Source: RHLJ01 sp965247355 (GTDB lineage: Bacteria > Bacteroidota > Rhodothermia > Balneolales > Balneolaceae). From it: DNA of 64,000 nt. Both the position numbers and the translations under genes were made by a program. This document shows, piece after piece, positions 16,136 through 25,000 of the stretch. The stretch lies in contig OZ252011.1 in the NCBI GenBank assembly GCA_965247355.1, positions 2,046,001-2,110,000 of the forward strand, in the 5' to 3' direction. Below the pieces are notes generated by a model, which saw only the letters and a program-made list of their open reading frames with translations, was not told the origin of the DNA and made no database searches. Each line of letters begins with the position of its first letter. The first letter of the stretch is position 1.

Positions 16136-16151
16136 ATCGTAATATTACGAT
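16136..16151. promoter_or_regulatory. Likely ArsR operator (perfect 16-bp palindrome)
   Basis: ATCGTAATATTACGAT is self-complementary over all 16 bases and ends one base before the arsR start codon on the coding side. The related sequence at 15776-15797 supports a repressor site rather than chance. It also overlaps where the ribosome would bind, so repression could be strong. Confidence 0.6.
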
Positions 16152-16174
16152 TAATTAGCCCAAATAAAAAATAC

Positions 16175-16615
16175 TTACAAAACTTTTCTCATAAGCACTG
16201 CTGATACAGGGCATAACTCAGCAAATTCATTGCTATGTTTGATGAGTTCGGGAGCTTTTGATCGATCAATTTTTTTGAATCCTATTTTGCTGAAAAAAGA
16301 CTCGGCTGTTTCTGTTAACAAAAAAAGGGTTTCTATTCCATCACCTTTTGATTGTTCTAATACCAACTTGATTAACTTCGAACCTATACCTTTTCCTCTG
16401 CTTTCGTCTTTTACCGCTACCGACCTCAGTAAACCTACTTCACCGAATCTTTCAACACCTGCACAAGCCTTTAAACCCTCTCCCTCATTAATAAGATAAA
16501 AGATGATGTTCGATGTACCTATATCTTCGGTAGGAAGGGAGTGAGAATTCAATAGAGCTTTAACCATACTAAGGTCAGAACTCTCAGCCTTAACAGTATC
16601 ATACTGAATGTTCAT
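16175..16615 (-). CDS. arsN2: GNAT acetyltransferase, ArsN2-like
   Basis: 146 residues from the ATG at 16613-16615 (MNIQYDTVKAESSD). A longer start at 16660 is possible but would overlap the PH-domain gene by 62 bp; the chosen start overlaps by 17 bp. GNAT core features: LLRSVAVKDESRGKGIGSKL, the acetyl-CoA-binding R-x-x-G-x-G loop, followed by TLFLLTETAESFFSKIGFKK. This TE-T-A--FF--GF pattern is typical of the ArsN2 group found in arsenic clusters, which acetylates arsenic-containing or related toxic compounds. It lies directly upstream of arsR in the same orientation. Assignment to ArsN2 is by motif and location. Confidence 0.72.
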   Translation of the reverse strand: MNIQYDTVKAESSDLSMVKALLNSHSLPTEDIGTSNIIFYLINEGEGLKACAGVERFGEVGLLRSVAVKDESRGKGIGSKLIKLVLEQSKGDGIETLFLLTETAESFFSKIGFKKIDRSKAPELIKHSNEFAELCPVSAVLMRKVL

Positions 16616-18038
16616 TCGAATCTCGTATTGACCATTTAAGAATATCTTCTGCATCTTCATGATCCAGGTCCATCACAGAAAATGCCTTTCCTCCTGCACC
16701 CGAAGCTACTATAATATGTGCGGTTACCAGATCTCCAAATTTTTGAAATGGATTAGCGCTGAGCTCAGAAACCTGAGCCCTGTTTTTTCTGAAGTATGCG
16801 GTTCGTTTTGCTAATACCCGGTATTGCAGAGACATCATTTTCTGTGTGAAACCAATCTTCGCATCGTTAAAGCGCAGCCATCCGAGAAAGGTAGCTGGAA
16901 TAAGGAATCCAAAGAAAATCCAACCGAAATCCCAGAACCACCAAATGATAAGTACCGCTAACACTAAAATATAATTAGGTCTTCTCAGATATCGCAAAAA
17001 AGCACGTTTTGGAGGGGTTACAGTTTTCTCAGGTTGTTCGATTTCTTCTATAAATTCACTCAGAAAACCATCCAGTTTTGTCTTTTTGATGAACGGTAGC
17101 AGCACGATAGATCGCTCATTATTTTTTTGTTCGAACCCGGCACTTTCCACATAAAGCATACCATATCCAAAGGGTTCTCTAAAAACCCCTTCTACAAACC
17201 TTAGTGCCTGAATGCGATTAAATGGAATGGTGATGTGCTTTCTTTCCAGCAAACCACTGGTGATGTGAAGCTCTTTTTCCTTCTTTTCGACTTTAAAATC
17301 AGCATATTGAAAAATTACACCTATAAATGAGAATAGGTAGGAGATTATAAAAATGAGGACAAAAATCCCTACAAACAAAGAAGTATTTCCAAGTCCGGGT
17401 ACTTTATCAAGGATATAGTACATATTCTCTTCGGTAATAAACTGATCCATTTGTCCGGATATAGCTCCAAGAATAGACGCAATCAATCCAAAGTTTCCCG
17501 AAGTAAGCGCTGCCAACAATAAATCTCTTCCCGGGAGCCTCCATTCGATAACCTCAGATTCAAAAACCTCGTCAACTTCAGCTACCGATTCTTCCTGTTC
17601 AGTTTTAATCTCTCCACGGAGTAAGGATCTCAATTCCAGGGCTTCATTCCTCGTAATCGCACTTATAGTGGCGTTATCAGTCCCACTGCCGGCGGACTTA
17701 ACCTCTACTTTTACCAACCCGAAAATACGCTGTAGTAATCCTTCTGTAATGTCAATTACCTGAATACGGTCTTTGGTGAGGTATAAATTCTTTCGGACGA
17801 ATATTCCTTTTTTAATTTGAAGTTCGTCCCCATCAACCCGATAAGTGAATCTTACCCAACCAACTATTCCCAGAACTAGGGTTGAGACCACTCCAAAAGC
17901 AAAAAAATACCAGAAATAGCTATCCGTATTCCTGGTACCTACTACTAAAAATATTACGATTGGGACAATATTTTGCCGAAGTACCGTAAGAAACTGGGTA
18001 ACTGCAGCAATAGGATGTTGTCTTCTGAATTCAGACAT
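16599..18038 (-). CDS. Bacterial PH-domain membrane protein, YdbT-like
   Basis: 479 residues with several transmembrane segments arranged in pairs (about 20-60, 165-255, 350-390) and three bPH2-type domains, each starting with a YRVDGDELQIKKGIF-like strand and containing an I-P-(F/V)-x-R-I-Q motif (LTKDRIQVID, ITIPFNRIQALRF). The family (YdbT) is of unknown molecular function; in Bacillus it is linked to membrane stress and bacteriocin resistance. It overlaps the YdbS-like gene by 8 bp, so the two are a translationally coupled pair, as in many genomes. Confidence 0.8.
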   Translation of the reverse strand: MSEFRRQHPIAAVTQFLTVLRQNIVPIVIFLVVGTRNTDSYFWYFFAFGVVSTLVLGIVGWVRFTYRVDGDELQIKKGIFVRKNLYLTKDRIQVIDITEGLLQRIFGLVKVEVKSAGSGTDNATISAITRNEALELRSLLRGEIKTEQEESVAEVDEVFESEVIEWRLPGRDLLLAALTSGNFGLIASILGAISGQMDQFITEENMYYILDKVPGLGNTSLFVGIFVLIFIISYLFSFIGVIFQYADFKVEKKEKELHITSGLLERKHITIPFNRIQALRFVEGVFREPFGYGMLYVESAGFEQKNNERSIVLLPFIKKTKLDGFLSEFIEEIEQPEKTVTPPKRAFLRYLRRPNYILVLAVLIIWWFWDFGWIFFGFLIPATFLGWLRFNDAKIGFTQKMMSLQYRVLAKRTAYFRKNRAQVSELSANPFQKFGDLVTAHIIVASGAGGKAFSVMDLDHEDAEDILKWSIRDSNEHSV

Positions 18039-18510
18039 CTTCCTTAGCCTTTCTTACCAATTCTGAAATCATAGCTCTGAGCTGAGTCGCTGTTTCATCA
18101 TCCAGTGCAGGAATTTCGTGTGTGGTTGCAGCGGTAGAAATACTGATAGATGACAAACCAAACTTTCTGTAAATGGGACCTTGTTTTGTATCTACGTGTT
18201 GAATACGATTAACAGGCACAATGGTACGCTTTACTATAATAATTCCGCGATACATATCAACGCCCTGCTCATTCACATCATACCGCCAGCGGCTCCATCG
18301 AACTTTTGGGAGCACAAAGATAAGTAACAAATGCAAAATCAAGGCAGAGGGACCCGCTATCAGCGGAGCTATCAAAGGTAAATCCCCGTACATATAAGGA
18401 ATAAAAAGCACCCCGGGAATTACATACCCAATCAGTCCAAACAAAGTTGCAGAAATTTTCCAGGCCTTAATTGCATTTTCATTTATTCTGGTTTGCGGGA
18501 GCTCAATCAT
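18031..18510 (-). CDS. Bacterial PH-domain membrane protein, YdbS-like
   Basis: 159 residues: two membrane helices (about 20-70) then one bPH2 domain with WRYDVNEQGVDMYRGIIIVK and VPVNRIQHVDTKQGPIYRKF, the classic YdbS signature. It works with the YdbT-like partner encoded 8 bp overlapping downstream, and itself overlaps the MFS transporter gene by 8 bp. Confidence 0.82.
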   Translation of the reverse strand: MIELPQTRINENAIKAWKISATLFGLIGYVIPGVLFIPYMYGDLPLIAPLIAGPSALILHLLLIFVLPKVRWSRWRYDVNEQGVDMYRGIIIVKRTIVPVNRIQHVDTKQGPIYRKFGLSSISISTAATTHEIPALDDETATQLRAMISELVRKAKEDV

Positions 18511-19804
18511 AATCCTTTGCTTTTATCTCTTCCAATGGTGGAGCCTGATATTCTTTAACACTAAACATAAGGACAAATCCGATCAGCAACATCAAAAGAA
18601 TAGCTGCCATCCCAATACGTTGACTCCCAAACTGTACCGTTAGAAATCCAACTAAAAAAGGCCCTATAAATGATGTCACCTTTCCTGAGAGTGCTAGCAA
18701 ACCAAACATCTGATTGGTCAGATCAGGAGGAGAAATTCTGGCCATAAATGATCGGGAAGCTGCTTGAATGGGACCTACAAAAATTCCAAGAATTAACCCC
18801 CAGATTATAAACCAATACACACTTTTAACTATAATCAATGCTATTAATGGAATTACTAAACCCAGAATAGAAGCATTAATAGTGAATTTGCTTCCTGATT
18901 TATCATCCAGCCAGGCAAAACCAAAAGCACCAAGTCCTGCGGTCACATTAAGTCCAATACCAAATAAGAGAATATCTTGTTCATCCATATCAAATGTTCC
19001 GGCGGCGTACACACCTCCCATTGCAAAGATGGTGACGATTGCATCATTATAAAACATCCGGGCAACTAAAAACCGAACAATGTTCTTAAACTCTCCCAAC
19101 TGTTTAATGGAAACCCGTAACTGACTAAACCCATCTTTTACCGAAGCTCCAATTTTTTTATTTGTCGAAGGGGTATCCGGTGTTTTAAAAAACAGGGGTA
19201 AACTAAATAAACTGTACCAAATGGCTGTCAGAAGGAAGGTAGCGCGAACTGGCTCAGACTGTTCAGGGTCAAGCCCAAGCCATGCTCCATTGGTTTGAAT
19301 GAATGCATACAAAGCAACCAATAAACAAGCAAGTCCGCCGGCATATCCAAGTCCCCAGCCCCAGCCACTCCACCTTCCAAGTTTATCAGCAGGTACCAAG
19401 TCAGGCAACATTGCGCTGTAAAAAATAAAAGCGAATTCTGCTCCAATCGTAGCCAGGAATCCCATAGACAATGCGAGCCAGAGTGATGAAGGGTCAGGCT
19501 TGGCAAACCATAAAATTCCACAACCTATCACGCACATCACTGTAAAGAAAGCGATCCAGGGTTTTCGTTTACCTGCCTGATCAGCGATAGCTCCAAAAAC
19601 AGGGGCGCCAATCGCAATCACAATTCCGGCAACGCTGATCATATTTCCCCACTGAGCAGTACCAATTTCTACATTTTCGGCTATAGTTTTTGTAAAATAG
19701 GCCGCAAAAATAAAGGTCTGAATGATTACAAAATACGAACTATTCGCCCAGTCGTATAGTGCCCACGAAAAAAGTCCCTTGGTTGATTTCCCGGAATGTG
19801 TCAT
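18503..19804 (-). CDS. MFS transporter, UMF1/Atg22-like family
   Basis: About 12 transmembrane helices in 433 residues. The N-terminus KGLFSWALYDWANSSYFVII is the hallmark of the UMF1 (Atg22-like) branch, and GAPVFGAIADQAGKRKPWI is the loop 2-3 MFS motif. I choose the ATG at 19802-19804; a GTG at 19831 extends the frame by nine residues. UMF1 members are thought to export amino acids or other small molecules, with no substrate known. It is the first gene of a tight unit with the two PH-domain proteins. Confidence 0.85.
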   Translation of the reverse strand: MTHSGKSTKGLFSWALYDWANSSYFVIIQTFIFAAYFTKTIAENVEIGTAQWGNMISVAGIVIAIGAPVFGAIADQAGKRKPWIAFFTVMCVIGCGILWFAKPDPSSLWLALSMGFLATIGAEFAFIFYSAMLPDLVPADKLGRWSGWGWGLGYAGGLACLLVALYAFIQTNGAWLGLDPEQSEPVRATFLLTAIWYSLFSLPLFFKTPDTPSTNKKIGASVKDGFSQLRVSIKQLGEFKNIVRFLVARMFYNDAIVTIFAMGGVYAAGTFDMDEQDILLFGIGLNVTAGLGAFGFAWLDDKSGSKFTINASILGLVIPLIALIIVKSVYWFIIWGLILGIFVGPIQAASRSFMARISPPDLTNQMFGLLALSGKVTSFIGPFLVGFLTVQFGSQRIGMAAILLMLLIGFVLMFSVKEYQAPPLEEIKAKDYD

Positions 19805-19870
19805 TTGGTTAGGTACATGAAAAATGTACACGAATATCGGGCGGGGTGGGCAAAGTTGAAAGGAGTTTTT

Positions 19871-20566
19871 TCACCCAATAAACTTATACCCAAATCCATG
19901 CACTGTGAGGATATGCTTTGGGTAACGACTGTCATCTTCCAGCTTTTGCCGCAGCCAGGCTATATGTACATCAACGGTTCGAGTTGAAGGAAGCGCATCG
20001 TACCCCCAGACTTCATTAAGCAGGTGATCTCTGGTTAAGATACTGCCCTCATTTTCTACCAAAAACCGAAGTAACTGAAATTCTTTTGCAGATAAGGTAA
20101 TTTCATCTCCCGCTTTTGAAACCAGCATCTTTTTGAAGTTTAGCTGAACATCTGCAAAGGAATATTCACCAATTTCTGACTTCTCCTGTGCACCGTTTTT
20201 CTTTCGAAGCTGAACTTCCACCCTTGCCAAAAGCTCCATCATCTCAAAAGGTTTTTGCATGTAATCGTCGGCACCCAGCTTTAACCCCAGCACTTTATCA
20301 ATTACCTGACCTTTTGCTGTAAGCATTAGAATTGGGGTTTCAATTCCATTCTGTCTCAAATCTCTGCAAATATCTAATCCTCCTTTTTCGGGAAGCATTA
20401 AATCGAGAATAATAAGATCGTAGGTACCGGAAGAGGCTTTTTTATAACCTTCTGCTCCATCTTCAGCGACTTCAACTTCATACCGTTCTTCCTCCAGGCG
20501 GTCTCTAATAGTCATTACTAATCCTGCTTCATCTTCTACCAGCAAAATGTTTGGTTTATCCGCCAT
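19871..20566 (-). CDS. OmpR/PhoB-family response regulator
   Basis: 231 residues from the ATG at 20564-20566 (MADKPNILLVEDE), preceded by a good GGAGG ribosome site. Receiver domain: acidic pocket E11/D12, phosphoacceptor D55 (LIILDLMLPEKGG), Thr in MLTAKG, K105 in MQKPF. Winged-helix C-terminal domain: EITLSAKEFQLLRFLVEN and SRTVDVHIAWLRQKLEDD. It overlaps the end of the histidine kinase gene by 11 bp, a two-component pair. The divergent PDZ/NEW3/ABC operon is the natural target. Confidence 0.93.
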   Translation of the reverse strand: MADKPNILLVEDEAGLVMTIRDRLEEERYEVEVAEDGAEGYKKASSGTYDLIILDLMLPEKGGLDICRDLRQNGIETPILMLTAKGQVIDKVLGLKLGADDYMQKPFEMMELLARVEVQLRKKNGAQEKSEIGEYSFADVQLNFKKMLVSKAGDEITLSAKEFQLLRFLVENEGSILTRDHLLNEVWGYDALPSTRTVDVHIAWLRQKLEDDSRYPKHILTVHGFGYKFIG

Positions 20567-22484
20567 GTACTCCCTCCAGTGGTAAAATGATACTAAATAC
20601 TGAACCTTCACCTTCTGCACTTTTAAGAATGATTTCGCCCTTATGTGCTTGTATGACCTTTTGTACTAAACTTAAACCGATTCCATTTCCTTTCACCTGA
20701 TCATTAACAGGCTTTTCACCTCTGAAAAATGGTTTAAATACTTCCGGTTGTTCGTTCTCAGGGATTCCAAGCCCAAAATCCTGTACCTGAATCCGAAGAG
20801 CCTTATTTCCTTTTAAGAGTTCATCGTCCACTTTTAGAAGTACTTTTTTACTATCTCCACTAAATTTGATGGCATTATTTATTAGGTTAGATATACCTAA
20901 AAACAGGGCGTCCGGATCGGCGTAAATGGCTTTTTCTTTGGTATTAATGGAATATTCCAGATACATCCCCTTTTCTTCAAGCAGGTGCCGGCTTTCTTCT
21001 TTGATGGAGGTAAAAAGCTCATCCAGGTTAACCTGAGTGAAATGATAGACTCTTTTTCCGGTTTGAATTCCCGAAAACTCCATAATCTGATCAACCATAT
21101 CACTTAAACGCCTGCCTTCTTTCAACATCAGGCTGGCATATTGTTTCTTCCGCTCTTCGGTTTGAACCACCCCTTCGCTTAGGTTCTCTGCAGCTGACCT
21201 GATTACTGTGATAGGTGTTCGAAGTTCGTGAGAAACCCCAGCTACAAATAGCATCTGCTGTTCTGCTAAATCACGTGAGCGTTGAGAAAAAACAACAATC
21301 AATACCACACTTATACCCAGTATAGAAAGTATCCCAAAACTGATCCCCAAATTCCGATTCCGTGTTTTATTTACAAACGTGTCCAATGAACCTTCTCTGA
21401 AACTAAGCCAAAGCTGCCATGGGGAACTTGCTAAAGAACCTCTCACGCTTGAAGTTATAGTGGTATCCCGGGATTGTACCTGCCACGAATTCGAGTTGCT
21501 CGTTTTTATACTTGCCACACTTTTTGATAAAAAATGAGACTGTATTTGATGCTCACCACTGAGCAAAGTATCAAAACCTGACTCCTCTATAAAATCGAGT
21601 TGTTTGAGACTTGTTCTTATACTGTCTGAAATATTCGGAACCTTTACACCATCAACTGAATACGGATCTGACTGAAATACCAGAATATTATTCAAACTGA
21701 ATTTATCCAGAGAACTTCTGAAATCTGGTTCAGGCAGTTTATCGGCATTACCTGAGGTGTAATAAACGGTTGGGTCTTCCTCATCCTTAACGAGACTTAG
21801 AGTATATTGGTCATCAAAGGAATCCGAAAAATAAGTTCGTGCAATATCAGGGATAATATTTTCTTTTATGATGTCATCATCCAGCTTTAAAAGCACAATA
21901 TCATCAAGTTGATCCACACTTAATTGTACTTCAACTTTTTGGCCAAATTCTCTGTTCGAAATCTGAACCATATCCAGAAACTGCACCGGTACAGACATGA
22001 AGGATGGATCTCCCAACTCCGGATGAATTCGTAATGAAACTCTTTTAGACAACACATCTTTACTATTATCAGCTACCCAATTCTTTACCGTACTTGATGG
22101 GGGGATTTTATTCAATAGTACAGGGTCAGATAAAAATAAAAATACTTCAGGTGCTTCTTCCTCGGATGTTTTAACAATAAATACGGAATCGACTAATCCG
22201 GGATAATTACTATTCCCTGTCCAGGAAGTAAGCGCTTTACTCAATGCGGGTTTTAAATCTTCATTTGGATCAGAAACCTGAACACGAAATATCTGACCTA
22301 GTTCTGTGAATACTTCATTAAAATCTGCTACAAAGTTTTCTGATGCAGCAGATAAGTTTTCTTCAAGCCGTTCTTTTTCGGCATCGCTTACACTACCCAG
22401 CCACTGATATTGCAGAACCGCGAGAGAAACCAAAGCGACTACCATCACTCCTAAAAATCCATATGTATACATCGTGTTTTTCAC
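20556..22484 (-). CDS. Sensor histidine kinase with large periplasmic domain
   Basis: 642 residues. TM1 is at about 6-26 and TM2 at about 376-398, enclosing a roughly 350-residue periplasmic sensor domain with no family I recognise. Cytoplasmic part: H box FVAGVSHELRTPITVIRSAA (phosphoacceptor His), N box SNLINNAIKFSG, G1 QDFGLGIPE and G2 GNGIGLSLVQKV. It is cognate with the overlapping response regulator. Its start faces the PDZ-protein gene across 146 bp, so one shared regulatory region probably drives both units. Confidence 0.93.
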   Translation of the reverse strand: MKNTMYTYGFLGVMVVALVSLAVLQYQWLGSVSDAEKERLEENLSAASENFVADFNEVFTELGQIFRVQVSDPNEDLKPALSKALTSWTGNSNYPGLVDSVFIVKTSEEEAPEVFLFLSDPVLLNKIPPSSTVKNWVADNSKDVLSKRVSLRIHPELGDPSFMSVPVQFLDMVQISNREFGQKVEVQLSVDQLDDIVLLKLDDDIIKENIIPDIARTYFSDSFDDQYTLSLVKDEEDPTVYYTSGNADKLPEPDFRSSLDKFSLNNILVFQSDPYSVDGVKVPNISDSIRTSLKQLDFIEESGFDTLLSGEHQIQSHFLSKSVASIKTSNSNSWQVQSRDTTITSSVRGSLASSPWQLWLSFREGSLDTFVNKTRNRNLGISFGILSILGISVVLIVVFSQRSRDLAEQQMLFVAGVSHELRTPITVIRSAAENLSEGVVQTEERKKQYASLMLKEGRRLSDMVDQIMEFSGIQTGKRVYHFTQVNLDELFTSIKEESRHLLEEKGMYLEYSINTKEKAIYADPDALFLGISNLINNAIKFSGDSKKVLLKVDDELLKGNKALRIQVQDFGLGIPENEQPEVFKPFFRGEKPVNDQVKGNGIGLSLVQKVIQAHKGEIILKSAEGEGSVFSIILPLEGVHGG

Positions 22485-22630
22485 GGCTCAAAATTACTTC
22501 CTTTTAAGACCATAAAAAAAGTTTTAACCCCGATTTAACATCCTTAACAAAGTTTTTGCGAGTGCTTAACAACTCACATCCTCAGCTTTCGAATATTGGC
22601 ACCGAATTAAACCAATAACGAAATAAAGCT
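22485..22630. promoter_or_regulatory. Divergent promoter region of the two-component system and the PDZ/ABC operon
   Basis: 146 bp with two spaced TTAAC-containing words: TTTAACATCCTTAACAAAG and a later CTTAACAACTC. Direct TTAAC repeats spaced about a helical turn apart are the kind of site bound by PhoB/OmpR-type regulators. Core promoter boxes cannot be fixed with confidence. Confidence 0.35.
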
Positions 22631-23359
22631 ATGAAAGCACTAAAACTATCAATTCTGATTATTCCTGTACTGATCTTTTTCCCTTCACTATCTGAAGCAC
22701 AACAAATGCAACAGATGGAATTCGACGCAAGCACAAGTCTGATGCTGCAGGAATTTCAAGCAATGCTGGTATTTGAAAATGACGAAATATCAGTTCGAAT
22801 GCGTATGGGTAGCGGAGAAGCTGAAGAAGGAGCAGACCAGCTGGAACGCGGGGATGTAATCCTGATGATGAATGGTAAACGCGCAACCGATATCGAAACT
22901 CTCCGGTCTATCTATGAAAGTGTAGAAGCCGATCAGGAAATAAAAATAGGTGTAAGACGAGGTATCGAGCGTTTTATCCTTGATGCTATAAAAGGAGATG
23001 TGCCCGAAGGCGGTCCGCGAATGATGATGACTTTTGACACAGACGATGGACCCCCTCCTGCAATTGCACCTGAAATTGGCGCAATACTTGCTGACCGTGA
23101 CGGAGCAGTTATACTTGATCGTATCATTCCTCCTATGCAACCGGAAGAGTTGAAAGCTTTGGAGATTGAAGGCTACTCTATCAAAGCATTAAATGGAGAA
23201 ACTCCTGAAAATGCTGATCAGGTTCTAAAAACACTACAAGCGCTGGAAGTAGGAGCGGATATCTCCATCATATTTGAAAAAGATGGTGACGAGAAAAGTG
23301 TTGTATTCAAGAAGCAAGAACCTCGTGCTTCTTTCACCATATCAACAGAAGACAATTAA
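22631..23359 (+). CDS. Exported PDZ-domain protein
   Basis: 242 residues. Signal peptide MKALKLSILIIPVLIFFPSL with cleavage near SEAQ. A PDZ domain covers about 40-115 (GADQLERGDVILMMNGKRAT, then DIETLRSIYESVEADQEIKI). A second, more degenerate PDZ-like unit lies at about 150-235 (IEGYSIKALNGETPENADQV). There is no protease domain, so it is a binding module. It is the first gene of an operon with a NEW3-type membrane protein (3 bp gap) and an ABC-2 exporter, and probably senses or presents a peptide ligand in the periplasm. Confidence 0.78.
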   Translation: MKALKLSILIIPVLIFFPSLSEAQQMQQMEFDASTSLMLQEFQAMLVFENDEISVRMRMGSGEAEEGADQLERGDVILMMNGKRATDIETLRSIYESVEADQEIKIGVRRGIERFILDAIKGDVPEGGPRMMMTFDTDDGPPPAIAPEIGAILADRDGAVILDRIIPPMQPEELKALEIEGYSIKALNGETPENADQVLKTLQALEVGADISIIFEKDGDEKSVVFKKQEPRASFTISTEDN

Positions 23360-23362
23360 TTT

Positions 23363-24862
23363 ATGAGACGGCTTTTCCCTTTATTTTTGGTTCTTCTCTT
23401 TTCTGGGTTGATGATCTCTGAGTCTGCTTTAGCTCAGAGTCCCTTTCCCAATGCACGGGATGACAGTTACCCTTTGTTGGGATTAAAGCGTGCTAAAAGC
23501 TCCTATGACCGTGCCCAAAGTGAACTATCACGTAAAGAAGAACTATACAAGAAAAATCTGATTTCTCCTGAGGAGTATGAAACTGCAGTCAATTCTTTTG
23601 AAGACGCGGAAGTTAACTATCAACAGTCGTTGCTTGTACTTCTTTTTGAACAACAATTTGTGAGCATCAAACGAGCAGTGAAGTCTCAGGACGAGGATTC
23701 CAAAAAAAGAGTCCGGGTTACCCTCGAAAACACTTCCAGCGCCAATGCTGAATTTGCGCAAATTGTGAATATGGAAGATGAACTCTTCCGATCCCTGCAG
23801 CCGGATGTAATTCATAATATTTATGTCTCCCTAAGTAATGATGATGGCGCTATTATCAGTTCTCCTTATGAAATTAAACTGGATCAGCTTCGGAGTGGAA
23901 GTCCTGAAATTGTAGAATTTGAGCTTCTACAGGATCTGGACGAAGTCACCGTCAATATCATTTATGGTAATGGATCATCCCGAAGCCCAAAGGTTTTCCT
24001 GGAGAAAGATGCTTCTGCTAACCGGGTATTAATTCAGTCTGAACGTTTTTCTCAGGAGATTGAACTCGGCGATAATGCGACATTTGGGTTGGGGCTGGAG
24101 CTTTTCAGTGGGTTAAATGACACCTACAAGCTTGAAGTTCTGAATTTACCCTCCACGGTTACCCGTTACTTTTCTGAGCAGGGTGCTTCCGGCCGAATCA
24201 GCCAAATAAAATTTACGGAGAGCAAGAATAACATCTCAGCTAATCTGGATATCGCACTTCCTGATCGTCCTACAGATGATGTCCCAATGGACAACCCTAT
24301 CAGCTTTTATGTGGTAGCACTCCCCATCAACCAGTTGGATGAAGTTAATCCGCGGTTGAATGACACATGGACTGAAGCAGAAATTGAAGCCCTGAATGCA
24401 GGCTATGTGCGACTGGAAATGATTCCTCGCGGAGTTGGTCGCTTAGTCATCAAAGCTCCTCAATTATACGATGAAGGTGACGGAGAAGGGCCGGTAGAAT
24501 TCACTTTCAGAGTTGTGAATGAAGGTTCCCGAAGGCTCGATAATATTGAGTTTGAGCTGGACGCTCCTTTCGAATGGGAAAAAAGAATTGAGCCTGCCAT
24601 TATTCCTGAACTTGATATAAGGGAAGAACAAACGGTAAAGCTCTTTCTTACTCCTCCTAACGATGTAAGTGTGGGTCGATACGAAACCCGAATGCGATCC
24701 ACTTCACTTTCTGATAACCAGCCGGTAAATGCCGAGGACAAAACCTTTACTGTTCAAATTGCCGCTCAGGCTAGTGTACTAGGTACTACTCTGATTCTAT
24801 TCCTGATCATCGGATTGGTAGGCGGACTGGTGTTCTTCGGAATTAAACTATCGAGGAAGTAA
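23363..24862 (+). CDS. NEW3-domain membrane-anchored periplasmic protein with coiled coil
   Basis: 499 residues. Signal peptide (1-25, ending ESALAQ). A heptad-like helical hairpin at about 35-90 (RAKSSYDRAQSELSRKEELY) resembles the coiled coils of membrane-fusion proteins. Several beta-sandwich regions follow, the last being of the NEW3/COG1470 type (EFTFRVVNEGSRRLDNIEFE), then a C-terminal membrane helix (SVLGTTLILFLIIGLVGGLV) and a basic LSRK tail. COG1470 proteins often accompany ABC-2 exporters as periplasmic partners. The 138-bp gap to the ATPase gene holds a palindromic repeat. Confidence 0.72.
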   Translation: MRRLFPLFLVLLFSGLMISESALAQSPFPNARDDSYPLLGLKRAKSSYDRAQSELSRKEELYKKNLISPEEYETAVNSFEDAEVNYQQSLLVLLFEQQFVSIKRAVKSQDEDSKKRVRVTLENTSSANAEFAQIVNMEDELFRSLQPDVIHNIYVSLSNDDGAIISSPYEIKLDQLRSGSPEIVEFELLQDLDEVTVNIIYGNGSSRSPKVFLEKDASANRVLIQSERFSQEIELGDNATFGLGLELFSGLNDTYKLEVLNLPSTVTRYFSEQGASGRISQIKFTESKNNISANLDIALPDRPTDDVPMDNPISFYVVALPINQLDEVNPRLNDTWTEAEIEALNAGYVRLEMIPRGVGRLVIKAPQLYDEGDGEGPVEFTFRVVNEGSRRLDNIEFELDAPFEWEKRIEPAIIPELDIREEQTVKLFLTPPNDVSVGRYETRMRSTSLSDNQPVNAEDKTFTVQIAAQASVLGTTLILFLIIGLVGGLVFFGIKLSRK

Positions 24863-24925
24863 AAGGGTGATGATCAAAAATTCACAAACCAAAAACCACA
24901 TAACCCAACCAAAAAATAACCTTCA

Positions 24926-24977
24926 ATTATGGATTATGAATTTTGAATTGGCTGATAAGCAATTCAAAATCCATAAT
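24926..24977. repeat. Imperfect inverted repeat in the ABC operon (family C)
   Basis: Left arm ATTATGGATT...GAATTTTGAATTG, right arm CAATTCAAAATCCATAAT, with a short insertion in the left arm and about 9 bases in the loop. The type is AT-rich and of the kind often scattered in Bacteroidota intergenic DNA. It lies between the NEW3 gene and the ABC ATPase gene. Confidence 0.55.
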
Positions 24978-25000
24978 TCAGCATTCAAAATCTCATAATC

